Shown piece after piece: positions 27,620 through 35,555 of a DNA stretch of 64,000 nucleotides (positions are counted from its first letter, which is position 1; each line of letters starts with the position of its first letter). The notes beneath the pieces are model-generated. The model did no database searches, was not told the DNA's origin, and saw only the letters and a list, made by a program, of their open reading frames with translations. Source of the stretch: Anaerolineaceae bacterium UBA5211 (lineage in GTDB: Bacteria > Chloroflexota > Anaerolineae > Anaerolineales > Anaerolineaceae); NCBI GenBank assembly GCA_002412595.1, contig DHVJ01000015.1:40774-104773 (forward strand), given 5' to 3'. A program made the translations under genes and the position numbers.

Positions 27620-28795
27620 TTATCTATTTTTCTTTAAGTATACGTCTGCGTAAACGGCAACAACCAGGACGATGCCCTTGAGAACATATTGCCACGCAGC
27701 CGGCACATTCAACATTTGCAAACCGCTGGTCAGGCTGGCCATGATCAGGGAGCCGATGATAGCCCCGAAGATGGTACCCACCCCACCCAGGGTGGATGTG
27801 CCCCCTAAAACCGTGCTGGCAATCGCGTCCAGTTCATAACCCTGACCGGCCGCGATTGTGCCATAGCCAACGTAAGAAGCCAGCACCACCCCGGAAATAC
27901 CGCACATCAAACCCATTAATACAAACACTCTAAATACATTCTTATTGATATTAACGCCGGACAACCGCGCGGCTTCGCGGTTACCGCCAATCGCATATGC
28001 ATAACGGCCAACCGGTGTGTTTGTCGAAATGTACGACATCACTACCGCCGTAACCGCCAGCAGCATCACCGGAATTTGGACACCGTTGTAGCGATTCACA
28101 ATGGCGACATAGATTGCAATCAAGACCGACAAAGCAACCAAGCGGATGACCTCGATTGCCATCGGCAGCGGTTTAAAACCATACTTGACCTTATTCCGGC
28201 GGCTTTTCAGCATGGAAAAGATCAGAAATAGAATAACCAGCGCGGAAACAATCCACCCAACCGTGGGAGACAAATATCCCTGGGCGATTACCGAAAAGAC
28301 CGGTTGGTTGGCAGGAATCGTTTTTCCCTCTGTGATGATCAAAATACCGCCGCTCAACACCCAACTGCCGCCCAGCGTAACGATGAACGCGGGAATGTGC
28401 AAATAAGCGATCAGATAGCCCTGGATGATCTCAAAGACGGTACCCACCCCAATACCGATCAGCACAGAGAAAATGGTAGTTAAAACCTCGTGGTTGGGGA
28501 TGTAATTGAACCAGATATCCGCCTGGAATCTGGCCACGATCACCGATACAAAACCGGCCAATTTTCCCACCGACAAGTCGATGTTTCCCGTAACCATCAC
28601 CAGGACCATGCCCACCGCCAGGAAGGAGGTGATGACCATCTGGCGGAAAAGGTTGGAAATGTTTTGGGGCCCGATATAACGCCCCTCTGTCAGGAAAGAA
28701 AACAAGATCCAAATTACTATCATAGCCAGGATAATGGCATAGGTCTGGAAATTTTTCTTCAATTGTTGTTTTAGATAAGAAACTGTGTCACTCAT
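27620..28795 (-). CDS. xylH: Xylose ABC transporter permease
   Basis: 391-residue membrane protein of the XylH type, longer than RbsC by extra helices near residues 190-240, as in other xylose permeases. Family signatures GNIDLSVGKLAGF (about 68) and AIGGNREAARLSGI (about 270) are intact. Strong GGAGG site before ATG at 28795. It follows xylG by 30 bases and precedes the ROK regulator gene by 13. No anomalies. Confidence 0.93.
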   Translation of the reverse strand: MSDTVSYLKQQLKKNFQTYAIILAMIVIWILFSFLTEGRYIGPQNISNLFRQMVITSFLAVGMVLVMVTGNIDLSVGKLAGFVSVIVARFQADIWFNYIPNHEVLTTIFSVLIGIGVGTVFEIIQGYLIAYLHIPAFIVTLGGSWVLSGGILIITEGKTIPANQPVFSVIAQGYLSPTVGWIVSALVILFLIFSMLKSRRNKVKYGFKPLPMAIEVIRLVALSVLIAIYVAIVNRYNGVQIPVMLLAVTAVVMSYISTNTPVGRYAYAIGGNREAARLSGVNINKNVFRVFVLMGLMCGISGVVLASYVGYGTIAAGQGYELDAIASTVLGGTSTLGGVGTIFGAIIGSLIMASLTSGLQMLNVPAAWQYVLKGIVLVVAVYADVYLKKNR

Positions 28796-28825
28796 GAATT
28801 TTCCTCCTCGATAATCGGCTGTGCG

Positions 28826-30349
28826 CTAACAACCTGTGGCTAACGCCATGATTTTTTCCTGGTCGAATTCGTTTTGCTCAAGCGTAGCCATGGATTTCCC
28901 TTCACACATCACCAAGATGCGGTCGCTCATACCGATTACTTCCTCCATTTCGCTGGAGATCATAATGATGGCAATACCTCTCTCAGCCAGTTCATTCATC
29001 AGTTTATAGATTTCATATTTGGCGCCCACGTCGATTCCGCGTGTGGGATCATCCATGATCAGGATCCTGGGGTCCGAAAGCAGCCATTTGGCGATCACCA
29101 CTTTTTGCTGGTTTCCGCCCGACAGCGTCTGGCACAGGACGGACAAACTGGGTGCCTTGATGGCCAACTTCTCTGCAATCGAACTGGTGGCCGTGTTTTC
29201 GGACATGAAGTCGATCTTGTACCACTTCGAGAACTGATCCAGGTTTGCCAGCGAAATATTTTTCTGGATCGTCTGAATGAGGATCAAGCCAAACTTCTTG
29301 CGGTCCTCCGGAACCAGGCTGATGCCATTTTTCATCGAACGATTTGCACTGGATATTTCAATCTCTTCACCATCCAGCAGCACCTTCCCACTATGGATCT
29401 TTCCGTATTCTCCAAAAAGCGTTGAAACTAATTCCGTTCGGCCCGAACCCATCAGGCCAGCAATTCCCAGAATTTCACCTTCCCGCAAATTAAAGGAAAC
29501 GCCTTTGACCACTTCGTGACTGGAATCGTCAGGGTCGATGGCATGCAATTCTTGTACCTGGAAGATCTCTTTTCCCGGTTTGCGCTGGCTTTTCGGGAAC
29601 CTTTCTTTCATTTTTCTTCCCACCATTTGACCGATTAACATTTCCTCGTTCATCTGGTTGGTTGGTTGTGAAGTGATCACGCGGCCATCGCGTAAAACAG
29701 TGACCGTATCGGTAATCTTGAACAATTCGGATAATTTATGAGTAATATAAATACAAGTTACTCCATGAGATTTCAGGACTCGCAGGATTTCCATCAAGCG
29801 CTCGGTCTCTTCTTCAGACAAAGCACTGGTCGGTTCATCCAGAATCAATATCTTGGCATTCTCTGAAAGCGCTTTGGCGATTTCGGTCATTTGCATCTTG
29901 CCGACACCTAAATTCTTCACCAACTCATTGGCATCGATATCCAGGTGATATTTATCCAGGATTTGCTGTGTATCCGCGAACAGTTTATTCCAATTGATTC
30001 CTGTTTTTGTTTTCGGTTCCCTGCCCAGGAAGACATTTTCTCCCACGGTCATATTAGGTACCAGGGTTAGTTCCTGGTAAACAATTGCGATGCCTTCGTC
30101 GCTGGCCTGCCGGATGGAACGGTTCTCCAGCTTGAGTTCCTTTCCTTCGTATAAGATTTCACCATCGTATTCTCCCCAGGGGTACACTCCCTTCAGGATC
30201 ATCATCAATGTAGATTTTCCTGCCCCGTTTTCGCCGCAAATGCCGTGAATTTCACCGCGTTTGATTTGGATAGATACTTTATCCAAAGCAACCACGCCGG
30301 GAAATTCTTTGGTAACATTACGAATATCGAGGATAATATCATTTAACAT
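28826..30349 (-). CDS. xylG: Xylose ABC transporter ATPase
   Basis: Tandem ABC ATPase of 507 residues. First domain: GENGAGKSTLM, signature LGVGKMQ and ILILDEPTSAL. Second domain: GLMGSGRTELV in the degenerate P-loop position, LSGGNQQ and ILIMDDPTRGID; DD replaces DE in this Walker B, a small departure. ATG at 30349 is preferred, since AAAGGA stands just upstream; a longer frame would run into the preceding hairpin. It energises the XylFGH importer. Confidence 0.93.
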   Translation of the reverse strand: MLNDIILDIRNVTKEFPGVVALDKVSIQIKRGEIHGICGENGAGKSTLMMILKGVYPWGEYDGEILYEGKELKLENRSIRQASDEGIAIVYQELTLVPNMTVGENVFLGREPKTKTGINWNKLFADTQQILDKYHLDIDANELVKNLGVGKMQMTEIAKALSENAKILILDEPTSALSEEETERLMEILRVLKSHGVTCIYITHKLSELFKITDTVTVLRDGRVITSQPTNQMNEEMLIGQMVGRKMKERFPKSQRKPGKEIFQVQELHAIDPDDSSHEVVKGVSFNLREGEILGIAGLMGSGRTELVSTLFGEYGKIHSGKVLLDGEEIEISSANRSMKNGISLVPEDRKKFGLILIQTIQKNISLANLDQFSKWYKIDFMSENTATSSIAEKLAIKAPSLSVLCQTLSGGNQQKVVIAKWLLSDPRILIMDDPTRGIDVGAKYEIYKLMNELAERGIAIIMISSEMEEVIGMSDRILVMCEGKSMATLEQNEFDQEKIMALATGC

Positions 30350-30366
30350 GTTTTTCATCCTTTGAA

Positions 30367-30416
30367 TGAAAAGGGGCTTCACTGGAGCTGATAGAACCAT
30401 TTGAAGCCCCTTTTCA
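30367..30416 (-). terminator. 15-bp perfect hairpin between xylF and xylG
   Basis: tgaaaaggggcttca (30367-30381) pairs perfectly with tgaagccccttttca (30402-30416) across a 20-base loop. It lies 20 bases after the xylF stop and just before the xylG ribosome site. There is no T tract; it probably stabilises the xylF 3' end or partly blocks read-through, giving more binding protein than transporter. Confidence 0.75.
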
Positions 30417-30435
30417 GTTATATTTTTATTCGCGA

Positions 30436-31602
30436 TTACGGTTTAGGAGGCTTCTCAGCGTCCGGAATATCACGATAAACCTCGTCATAGGCCTGGAAAC
30501 CACTCTTCACAACGATGTCATACACGTTGTCTTTGGTTACCTGCACAACGGGGAGGAATTTGCAGGGCACTTCACCGGTCAACGCATCGTTGAGGGTCAG
30601 TTCTGCCAGGGTGTACATTTCAAGATCGGGGGTTTCACCCTTTGCCAACTGGTCAGCCAGCTCAATAGCCAGCGGGCTCAGTTCACGAATGTCCTTGAAT
30701 ACCGTCACAGATAATTCACCTTTGACGATGCTATTGCAGCCGTCAGCGGTGGCATCCTGACCGGAGATCGGAACGATCCCGGCCAATCCCTGCGCCTTGA
30801 GGGCCTGCAGTGCGCCCAGCGCAGTGCCATCATTTGAAGCTACTACAGCATCCACATCATTGCCAATCGAAGCCAGGATGTTTTCCATCAAGGTTACTGC
30901 TTTGGCAGCATCCCAGTTATCCACCCATTGGTCGGCTACGATTTCAATCTTACCGGCTTCCACCAGCGGGTCGAGAATTTCATCCTGACCTTGACGGACC
31001 AGGATGGCGTTGTTATCGGTCGGGCTGCCGCCCATCTTGACCACTCTGGCAGGTCCGTTGGCATCCACATCCCAATTCTCGATATCCAGCGCTTTCATAA
31101 CGCCATCTGCCTGGTTGTAACCCACGGCCACGTTGTTAAAAGAAATGTAGGCCGCGATATCGGGTGATTTGATCAAGCGATCGTAAGCAATGACCTTTAC
31201 ACCGGCTTTGGCAGCGCTGGCAACCGCGGTCGCAGCAGCATCACCATCTTCCGCAATAACGATGATCACTTTTGCCCCTTGGGTGACCATGTTATCGATC
31301 TGGTCATTCTGCATCTTCACGTCATGGTTGGCTTCCTGTGAAAGGACTTCATAGCCTTTGTCTTCCAGCAAACCGCGCATCAGAACTTCCTCATTCTTCC
31401 AACGTTCAGTTGCGAAATCAGAGAATGATAAACCGATGATGGTTTTTTCGCTGGCAGCCATCTCTTCCGCAGCAGGTGCGGCTTCTTCCGCTTCCATCGC
31501 ATCCCCTTCAGCGGGTACTGCGGCTGCTGGCGTGCAAGCGCCAATAACCATGACAGCCAAAACGATCAAACCGATTAATTTAATACTTTTTGAGCGAAAC
31601 AT
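30436..31602 (-). CDS. xylF: Xylose-binding lipoprotein of ABC transporter
   Basis: 388-residue periplasmic-binding-protein type I. Lipobox VIGAC with Cys23 after a hydrophobic signal, then an acidic Ala/Glu linker. The mature part shows TIIGLSFSDFATERW, VIAYDRLIKSPDIAAYISF and SGQDATADGCN, matching XylF-type proteins. It is the first gene of the xyl operon, with GGGAG before its ATG. The XylA/XylB context makes D-xylose the likely ligand. Confidence 0.94.
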   Translation of the reverse strand: MFRSKSIKLIGLIVLAVMVIGACTPAAAVPAEGDAMEAEEAAPAAEEMAASEKTIIGLSFSDFATERWKNEEVLMRGLLEDKGYEVLSQEANHDVKMQNDQIDNMVTQGAKVIIVIAEDGDAAATAVASAAKAGVKVIAYDRLIKSPDIAAYISFNNVAVGYNQADGVMKALDIENWDVDANGPARVVKMGGSPTDNNAILVRQGQDEILDPLVEAGKIEIVADQWVDNWDAAKAVTLMENILASIGNDVDAVVASNDGTALGALQALKAQGLAGIVPISGQDATADGCNSIVKGELSVTVFKDIRELSPLAIELADQLAKGETPDLEMYTLAELTLNDALTGEVPCKFLPVVQVTKDNVYDIVVKSGFQAYDEVYRDIPDAEKPPKP

Positions 31603-31718
31603 ATTTTTCTCCCTTGGATTTATTAATTTTTACGACTGATAATGAGAATTATTCGATAGCCACCTCCATCAATTTATATTGTGTAACATGCATGTTGAAA
31701 AAGCGCTTATTTTCTCCC

Positions 31719-31748
31719 TAGTTTGTTTGTTGCGCCACCATACTAACT
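31719..31748 (-). promoter_or_regulatory. XylO-like operator at the xyl transcription start
   Basis: On the minus strand this reads AGTTAGTATGG then, three bases on, GCAACAAACAAACTA. This is close to the xylose operator of Bacillus as I recall it (AGTTAGTTTGTTTG then GGCAACAAACTAA). It starts about 7 bases after the -10 hexamer, so a bound XylR would cover the start site. The match is by eye. Confidence 0.65.
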
Positions 31749-31754
31749 GAAGAT

Positions 31755-31783
31755 ATAATAACAAATTCAAAATGACTTGTCAA
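31755..31783 (-). promoter_or_regulatory. xylF: Promoter of the xyl operon
   Basis: Minus-strand TTGACA (31778-31783) and TATTAT (31755-31760) with an exact 17-base spacer: a near-consensus housekeeping promoter, roughly 145 bases upstream of the xylF ATG. The gap 31603-31877 also holds a 12-bp palindrome aacatgcatgtt. Confidence 0.85.
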
Positions 31784-31877
31784 CATTTTTTAATATTTTG
31801 GCTCTTTTTCATTTTTCTAAATGAAAAGATAATTTTTATGTTATTCTTGGGAAAAGGCCGAACAAAGGACACCAACC

Positions 31878-32345
31878 ATGGATTTAGAAACAAAGGAGAC
31901 CCTGGTCGCGCTGGCCATCAAAGAGGCGCAGTGTGCCACAATGGAAGGCAACTACCCTTTTGGAGCAGTCATGGCCGATGCGCAGGGCAACGTCATCGCC
32001 AGCGCACATAATACCCAAAAAAGTGAGCATGACCCCACCGCCCACGCCGAAATCAACCTGATCCGCAAACTGGCAAAACAATATTCACCGGACGAGCTGG
32101 CAGATTTCTACCTGGCCAGCAACGCGGAATCCTGTTCGATGTGCATGTCCGCCGCCATCAAAGCCGGTATTGTTCACTACATTTTCGGCGCCCCCAGTGA
32201 ACCGCATATGGAGCCTTACCTGACAGTCTCTGATATATTAAATTACTGTCAGGCAAAATTGGATGTCAGTTTTGGTGTTTTAGCGGAGGAATGCCGCCGG
32301 CAAATCGCCCAAGTGCGCGATGAACAAAGTGATTTAGCTCAGTAA
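31878..32345 (+). CDS. Nucleoside deaminase (guanine/cytidine deaminase family)
   Basis: 155-residue zinc hydrolase of the CDA fold: TAHAEINLI gives the His ligand and catalytic Glu (about residues 54-60), and ESCSMCMSA supplies the two Cys ligands (about 88-96); canonical PCxxC is here SCSMC. Guanine deaminase and TadA-like enzymes share this layout; the neighbourhood does not settle the substrate. It is a single gene with AAGGA upstream of ATG and its own terminator. Confidence 0.88.
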   Translation: MDLETKETLVALAIKEAQCATMEGNYPFGAVMADAQGNVIASAHNTQKSEHDPTAHAEINLIRKLAKQYSPDELADFYLASNAESCSMCMSAAIKAGIVHYIFGAPSEPHMEPYLTVSDILNYCQAKLDVSFGVLAEECRRQIAQVRDEQSDLAQ

Positions 32346-32371
32346 CCATTTTCTATCTATTACATTAAAAG

Positions 32372-32405
32372 AGAAAGCGCTCAATTTTGAGCGCTTTCTT
32401 CTTAT
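32372..32405 (+). terminator. Terminator between convergent genes
   Basis: agaaagcgctca / tgagcgctttct, 12-bp perfect arms with a 4-base loop, then TCTTATT. It separates the deaminase gene from the convergent helicase gene and could serve both directions. Confidence 0.85.
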
Positions 32406-32408
32406 TCA

Positions 32409-34103
32409 TTAAGCTCGTTTGATGAGCACATTTTTATGATCGTGGAAGCTGTAGTTGCCGGTATGTCCCAACACGCGCGAAACATACTCTTCCTGTACGT
32501 CCAGGATAGTATGGCTATCCTGAATCATAATCTTGCCGATGGCGCTGCCGGGAATATTGGCACAAGATGCGATGGTCCCAACTACTTCGCCAGGGCGAAT
32601 GCCATGCTGGCGGCCGCGTTCCAGACTGAGGCGCACCATACCTTCTTCAACCGTGGTGATAGTACTCCGTCCGCTGCGAGCGCCGCGCTGTCGTTCCACG
32701 GGTTTGCGTGAATTTTTACCTTTACCCTTAGGCCCTGAAGATCGCTCTCTTCGGCTGTCGCCCGAACGCTCGTTCATATCAACTTCACCAATCTTTTCAA
32801 CTGGGCGTTGGTTCTCTTCCACCCGTGCCATCCTCAACGCCGCTGCTGCGATGCGCACCGGATCATGCCCTTCGGCCATCATCTGTTCTACAATTTCCTG
32901 CTCGCGTTTGCTGCGATCGCGTTCCAACCAAACTGTTAATTTGTGGACTAATTTTTCTTCACGATGAGCGTACACTTGAGCTTCATCAGGCAGCTGTGCC
33001 TGGCTGATCTTCTGTTTGGTGTACCGTTCAATACGGCTGATTTGAAAACGGTCTCTGGGGGGAACCAGCGAAATCGCGATACCTTCCCTGCCGGCACGCC
33101 CAGTGCGGCCAATACGGTGCACATAGGCTTCGGCGTCATTAGGGAGGTCAAAATTGACTACATGCGAAATACCTTCGATATCCAGGCCGCGCGCGGCCAC
33201 ATCCGTGGCCACCAGCACTTGCACCTGCCCGCTGCGGAAGCGGTTGAGCACGTGAATACGTGCTTCCTGCGCCAAATCACCGTTCAGCGCTTCTGCTGCA
33301 TATCCACGTTGGATCAGATCAGCGGCCAGTTTGCCGGATCCTGCCCGGGTGCGTGTAAATACCAATGTCGCACCAATCTCATCTACTTCGAAAATGCGCG
33401 TCAGGGCAGCCAATTTATCTTTCTCATTGACCAAATAGAATCGCTGCTCGGTAGTTGCCACGGTCATCTGTTTTTGCAGAACCATGACTGTTTGGGGATT
33501 GTGCATATATTTATCCGCCAGAATGCGGATGCTTTTCGGCATTGTGGCCGAGAATAACGCGGTCTGACGTTCAGTCGGGGTTTGGCTGAGGATATTTTCG
33601 ATATCTTCGATAAAACCCATGCTGAGCATTTCGTCGGCCTCATCCAGCACGACTGTATGAATAGCGCCCAGATCCAAAATATTCTGGCGCATCAAATCTT
33701 GCAAACGTCCGGGAGTTCCAACAATTACATCCACACCGTTGCGAATGCGCCGTTTGGAAGTATCATAACGTTGTCCGCCATAGACGGCCATCACTTCCAC
33801 ATTGAGATGGCTGCCGTATGTATTAATCGCGGTTGCCACCTGAATGGCAAGTTCGCGTGTGGGGGTTAAGACCAGCGCTTGTACTTTACGGGGGGATATT
33901 CCGGTTTCCAGATTCTGTAAAATTGGCAGCGCAAAAGCAGCTGTCTTGCCGGATCCGGTTTCCGATTGGGCTATCACATCTTTGCCTTCCAGCAATAATG
34001 GGATAACTTGGTCCTGCACCTGGGTAGGTGTGCTATACCCAAGGTCATTGACCGCCTGTTCCAGTTCCTGGTCCAGGTCAAGGTGAGTAAATTCAGTTGT
34101 CAT
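32409..34103 (-). CDS. DEAD-box ATP-dependent RNA helicase (DeaD/CsdA-like)
   Basis: 564-residue RNA helicase. Motifs in order: Q motif region YSTPTQVQ, motif I SETGSGKT, PTRELA, GTPGR, DEADEML, SAT, ATDVAARGLD and HRIGRTGR. A basic, Ser/Arg-rich linker (about 435-490) leads to a C-terminal DbpA-type RNA-binding domain ending KNVLIKRA. This build fits DeaD, which acts in ribosome assembly and mRNA turnover in the cold. True ATG is at 34103 with AGGAGA upstream. The transcript has a leader of about 200 bases containing the attenuator described separately. Confidence 0.95.
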   Translation of the reverse strand: MTTEFTHLDLDQELEQAVNDLGYSTPTQVQDQVIPLLLEGKDVIAQSETGSGKTAAFALPILQNLETGISPRKVQALVLTPTRELAIQVATAINTYGSHLNVEVMAVYGGQRYDTSKRRIRNGVDVIVGTPGRLQDLMRQNILDLGAIHTVVLDEADEMLSMGFIEDIENILSQTPTERQTALFSATMPKSIRILADKYMHNPQTVMVLQKQMTVATTEQRFYLVNEKDKLAALTRIFEVDEIGATLVFTRTRAGSGKLAADLIQRGYAAEALNGDLAQEARIHVLNRFRSGQVQVLVATDVAARGLDIEGISHVVNFDLPNDAEAYVHRIGRTGRAGREGIAISLVPPRDRFQISRIERYTKQKISQAQLPDEAQVYAHREEKLVHKLTVWLERDRSKREQEIVEQMMAEGHDPVRIAAAALRMARVEENQRPVEKIGEVDMNERSGDSRRERSSGPKGKGKNSRKPVERQRGARSGRSTITTVEEGMVRLSLERGRQHGIRPGEVVGTIASCANIPGSAIGKIMIQDSHTILDVQEEYVSRVLGHTGNYSFHDHKNVLIKRA

Positions 34104-34185
34104 CAAAATCTCCTGTTACGTTTTGACAACTCCTGAAGCGCCGCACCTTACGAAGCAGCTAACAACCAAACAAGTCTAAGACCGC

Positions 34186-34247
34186 AGGTTGCTCCCTTTT
34201 TGTCCGCAGACATAAAAAAAGCTCGTCCAGATATTGACGAGCAACCC
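34186..34247 (-). promoter_or_regulatory. Terminator/antiterminator attenuator in the helicase leader
   Basis: In the transcript, GCUCGUC (34242-34236) pairs with GACGAGC (34227-34221), followed by UUUUUUU (34220-34214): a standard terminator. The sequence GGUUGCUC (34246-34239), which overlaps the first arm by four bases, is perfectly complementary to GAGCAACC (34194-34187) downstream of the T tract. The two folds exclude each other. As a plain terminator it would also end the upstream 53.8-34.4 kb operon. The remaining 34248-34398 holds only the helicase promoter. Confidence 0.7.
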
Positions 34248-34308
34248 TTTGGAATTTTCAAAACATAAGCTATTAAATTTCTTTTGGTTATATCCAACCA
34301 AGTGGTGC

Positions 34309-34317
34309 ATTATAACA
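34309..34317 (-). promoter_or_regulatory. Extended -10 promoter of the DEAD-box helicase gene
   Basis: Minus-strand TGTTATAAT is a perfect extended -10 element (TGn-TATAAT). The -35 region is weak (GTGAAA about 18 bases upstream), as is usual for extended -10 promoters. Transcription would start near 34302, about 200 bases before the helicase ATG and upstream of the terminator hairpin. Confidence 0.6.
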
Positions 34318-34398
34318 CCAAATTAGCAAATTTTTCACTGGGAATTTTTATTCTCACTAAACAGCCTATCCTTGCCAATCATCCAAACAAGAATTTCC

Positions 34399-34926
34399 CT
34401 AGTCAATATAGACTAAACGACCTTCAACTTCAGGGCAGGAAATCACATGATTTCCATGCAAATATTCTTCCACCACAGATATAAAAGATGAGGTCACAAC
34501 TTTCTTCCCATCAAGCTTCAATAATTCCTCTTGAGAGACATCTAAATTTGCTTTTGAATTTTGAAAATGGAATCCTTGGATACCTAAAGAAAATTCCATA
34601 TCAAGCTGAACCGGTTCTCCCCTAATTAATAGTGTTTCAAGATGGTCCTTATTTTTACTATAAATAGCTTTGACATTGTGGTTAACCTGAAAGCATTCCC
34701 CATCATTGTTGCAATTCTCAGTTCGTAAGAAATGCGAGAATATTTTCAGTAATTTTTCTCCCTTGACCAAAAAGCAAAGATAACTATCGGCATAAGGGAT
34801 CATTTCTTTTAATTCTCCTAATGTGACTACCGGACCAAATTCTTTTACTCGTAAAGTACCACTTCCGATCAAGATCACATCACAGCCTGTTATCTCAGCA
34901 TAAATATCAGCGATAAAATCTCCCAT
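34399..34926 (-). CDS. Detached 5'-nucleotidase C-terminal domain protein (possibly a truncated gene)
   Basis: 175 residues align in pattern with the C-terminal substrate-binding domain of 5'-nucleotidases: GDFIADIYAEITGCDVILIG (family GNLIADAMxxATGADxAxxN), then GSGTLR and VTLGELKEMIPYADS (family ITYGDLYEVLPF), and KVVTSSFISV near the end. The N-terminal metallophosphoesterase domain that does the chemistry is absent; the frame upstream closes at a stop 57 bases before the ATG, and no ribosome site is seen. It may be a decayed gene or a stand-alone domain working with the calcineurin-like phosphoesterase of the same operon. Confidence 0.6.
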   Translation of the reverse strand: MGDFIADIYAEITGCDVILIGSGTLRVKEFGPVVTLGELKEMIPYADSYLCFLVKGEKLLKIFSHFLRTENCNNDGECFQVNHNVKAIYSKNKDHLETLLIRGEPVQLDMEFSLGIQGFHFQNSKANLDVSQEELLKLDGKKVVTSSFISVVEEYLHGNHVISCPEVEGRLVYID

Positions 34927-34963
34927 ACGTTGAGATAATATCTGCTTTATACTCTTAATCGCA

Positions 34964-35092
34964 TCAATTAAAAATGGGTAACCAATAGTTTCTTGTTACG
35001 ATCAAAGCAACTACAATCACGATGACAAGCAAAATAATCCAAATATTGTCGCAAATAAATCCGATGACACCTTCCCACCAACGTGCGTGCAT
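34964..35092 (-). CDS. 42-residue single-helix membrane microprotein
   Basis: A short frame starting at ATG 35092 with GGAGAG seven bases upstream. The protein opens MHARWWEGVIGFICDN, followed by the hydrophobic run IWIILLVIVIVVALIV (about 17-32) and a short tail RNYWLPIFN. One membrane helix with aromatic belt residues at both ends is a convincing small membrane protein. It lies 18 bases after the four-helix membrane protein gene, in the same operon. Function unknown; a regulator or stabiliser of a membrane complex is a guess. Confidence 0.65.
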   Translation of the reverse strand: MHARWWEGVIGFICDNIWIILLVIVIVVALIVTRNYWLPIFN

Positions 35093-35110
35093 TTTACTCT
35101 CCTTGTTTTA

Positions 35111-35554
35111 TTAATGCCAGGACATGAAACTTTCGTGCCGTTTTTCCACATTTTTACCGACAATGTTCCCAATTACAAAAGCCATGATTACATCAACAAC
35201 AATCCAAAAAATGATCGTGATACCCCGTAGATAAACCAACCTGCCATAGCTTTCCAGAAAGAAAAACCGTACAAGTAAGAATACCCATACCATCAGGCTG
35301 GTAATGACCGGGGCGCCAGCAGCTGCTGAGGCAACCCCTTTTATGCTTCTATAAGTATCCTTGGTATGTTGATATTGTTTTTCTCCTGCATAATTAGCAA
35401 TAAATGCGTAAACTGCTAATTGGATTAGCCAAACTACGAAATCCCAACGGTTGTAACCCCCTCCAAGAAAAATCGCAAATAAGTGCGCTCCAACCATAAT
35501 TAAAAACCCAATTAGCCCGCCAGACAGGCTGGCATTGCCAGTGCGTTTTTCCAT
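35111..35554 (-). CDS. Small four-helix membrane protein, unknown function
   Basis: 147 residues with about four membrane helices: GGLIGFLIMVGAHLFAIFLG (11-30), FVVWLIQLAVYAFIANY (37-53), APVITSLMVWVFLLVRFFF (77-95) and ITIIFWIVVDVIMAFVIGNI (106-125), with a charged loop KQYQHTKDTYRSIKG between helices 2 and 3. GGAGGA precedes the ATG. It begins one base after the stop of the phosphoesterase gene, so the two are coupled. I do not recognise a family. Confidence 0.8.
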   Translation of the reverse strand: MEKRTGNASLSGGLIGFLIMVGAHLFAIFLGGGYNRWDFVVWLIQLAVYAFIANYAGEKQYQHTKDTYRSIKGVASAAAGAPVITSLMVWVFLLVRFFFLESYGRLVYLRGITIIFWIVVDVIMAFVIGNIVGKNVEKRHESFMSWH

Positions 35555-35555
35555 A

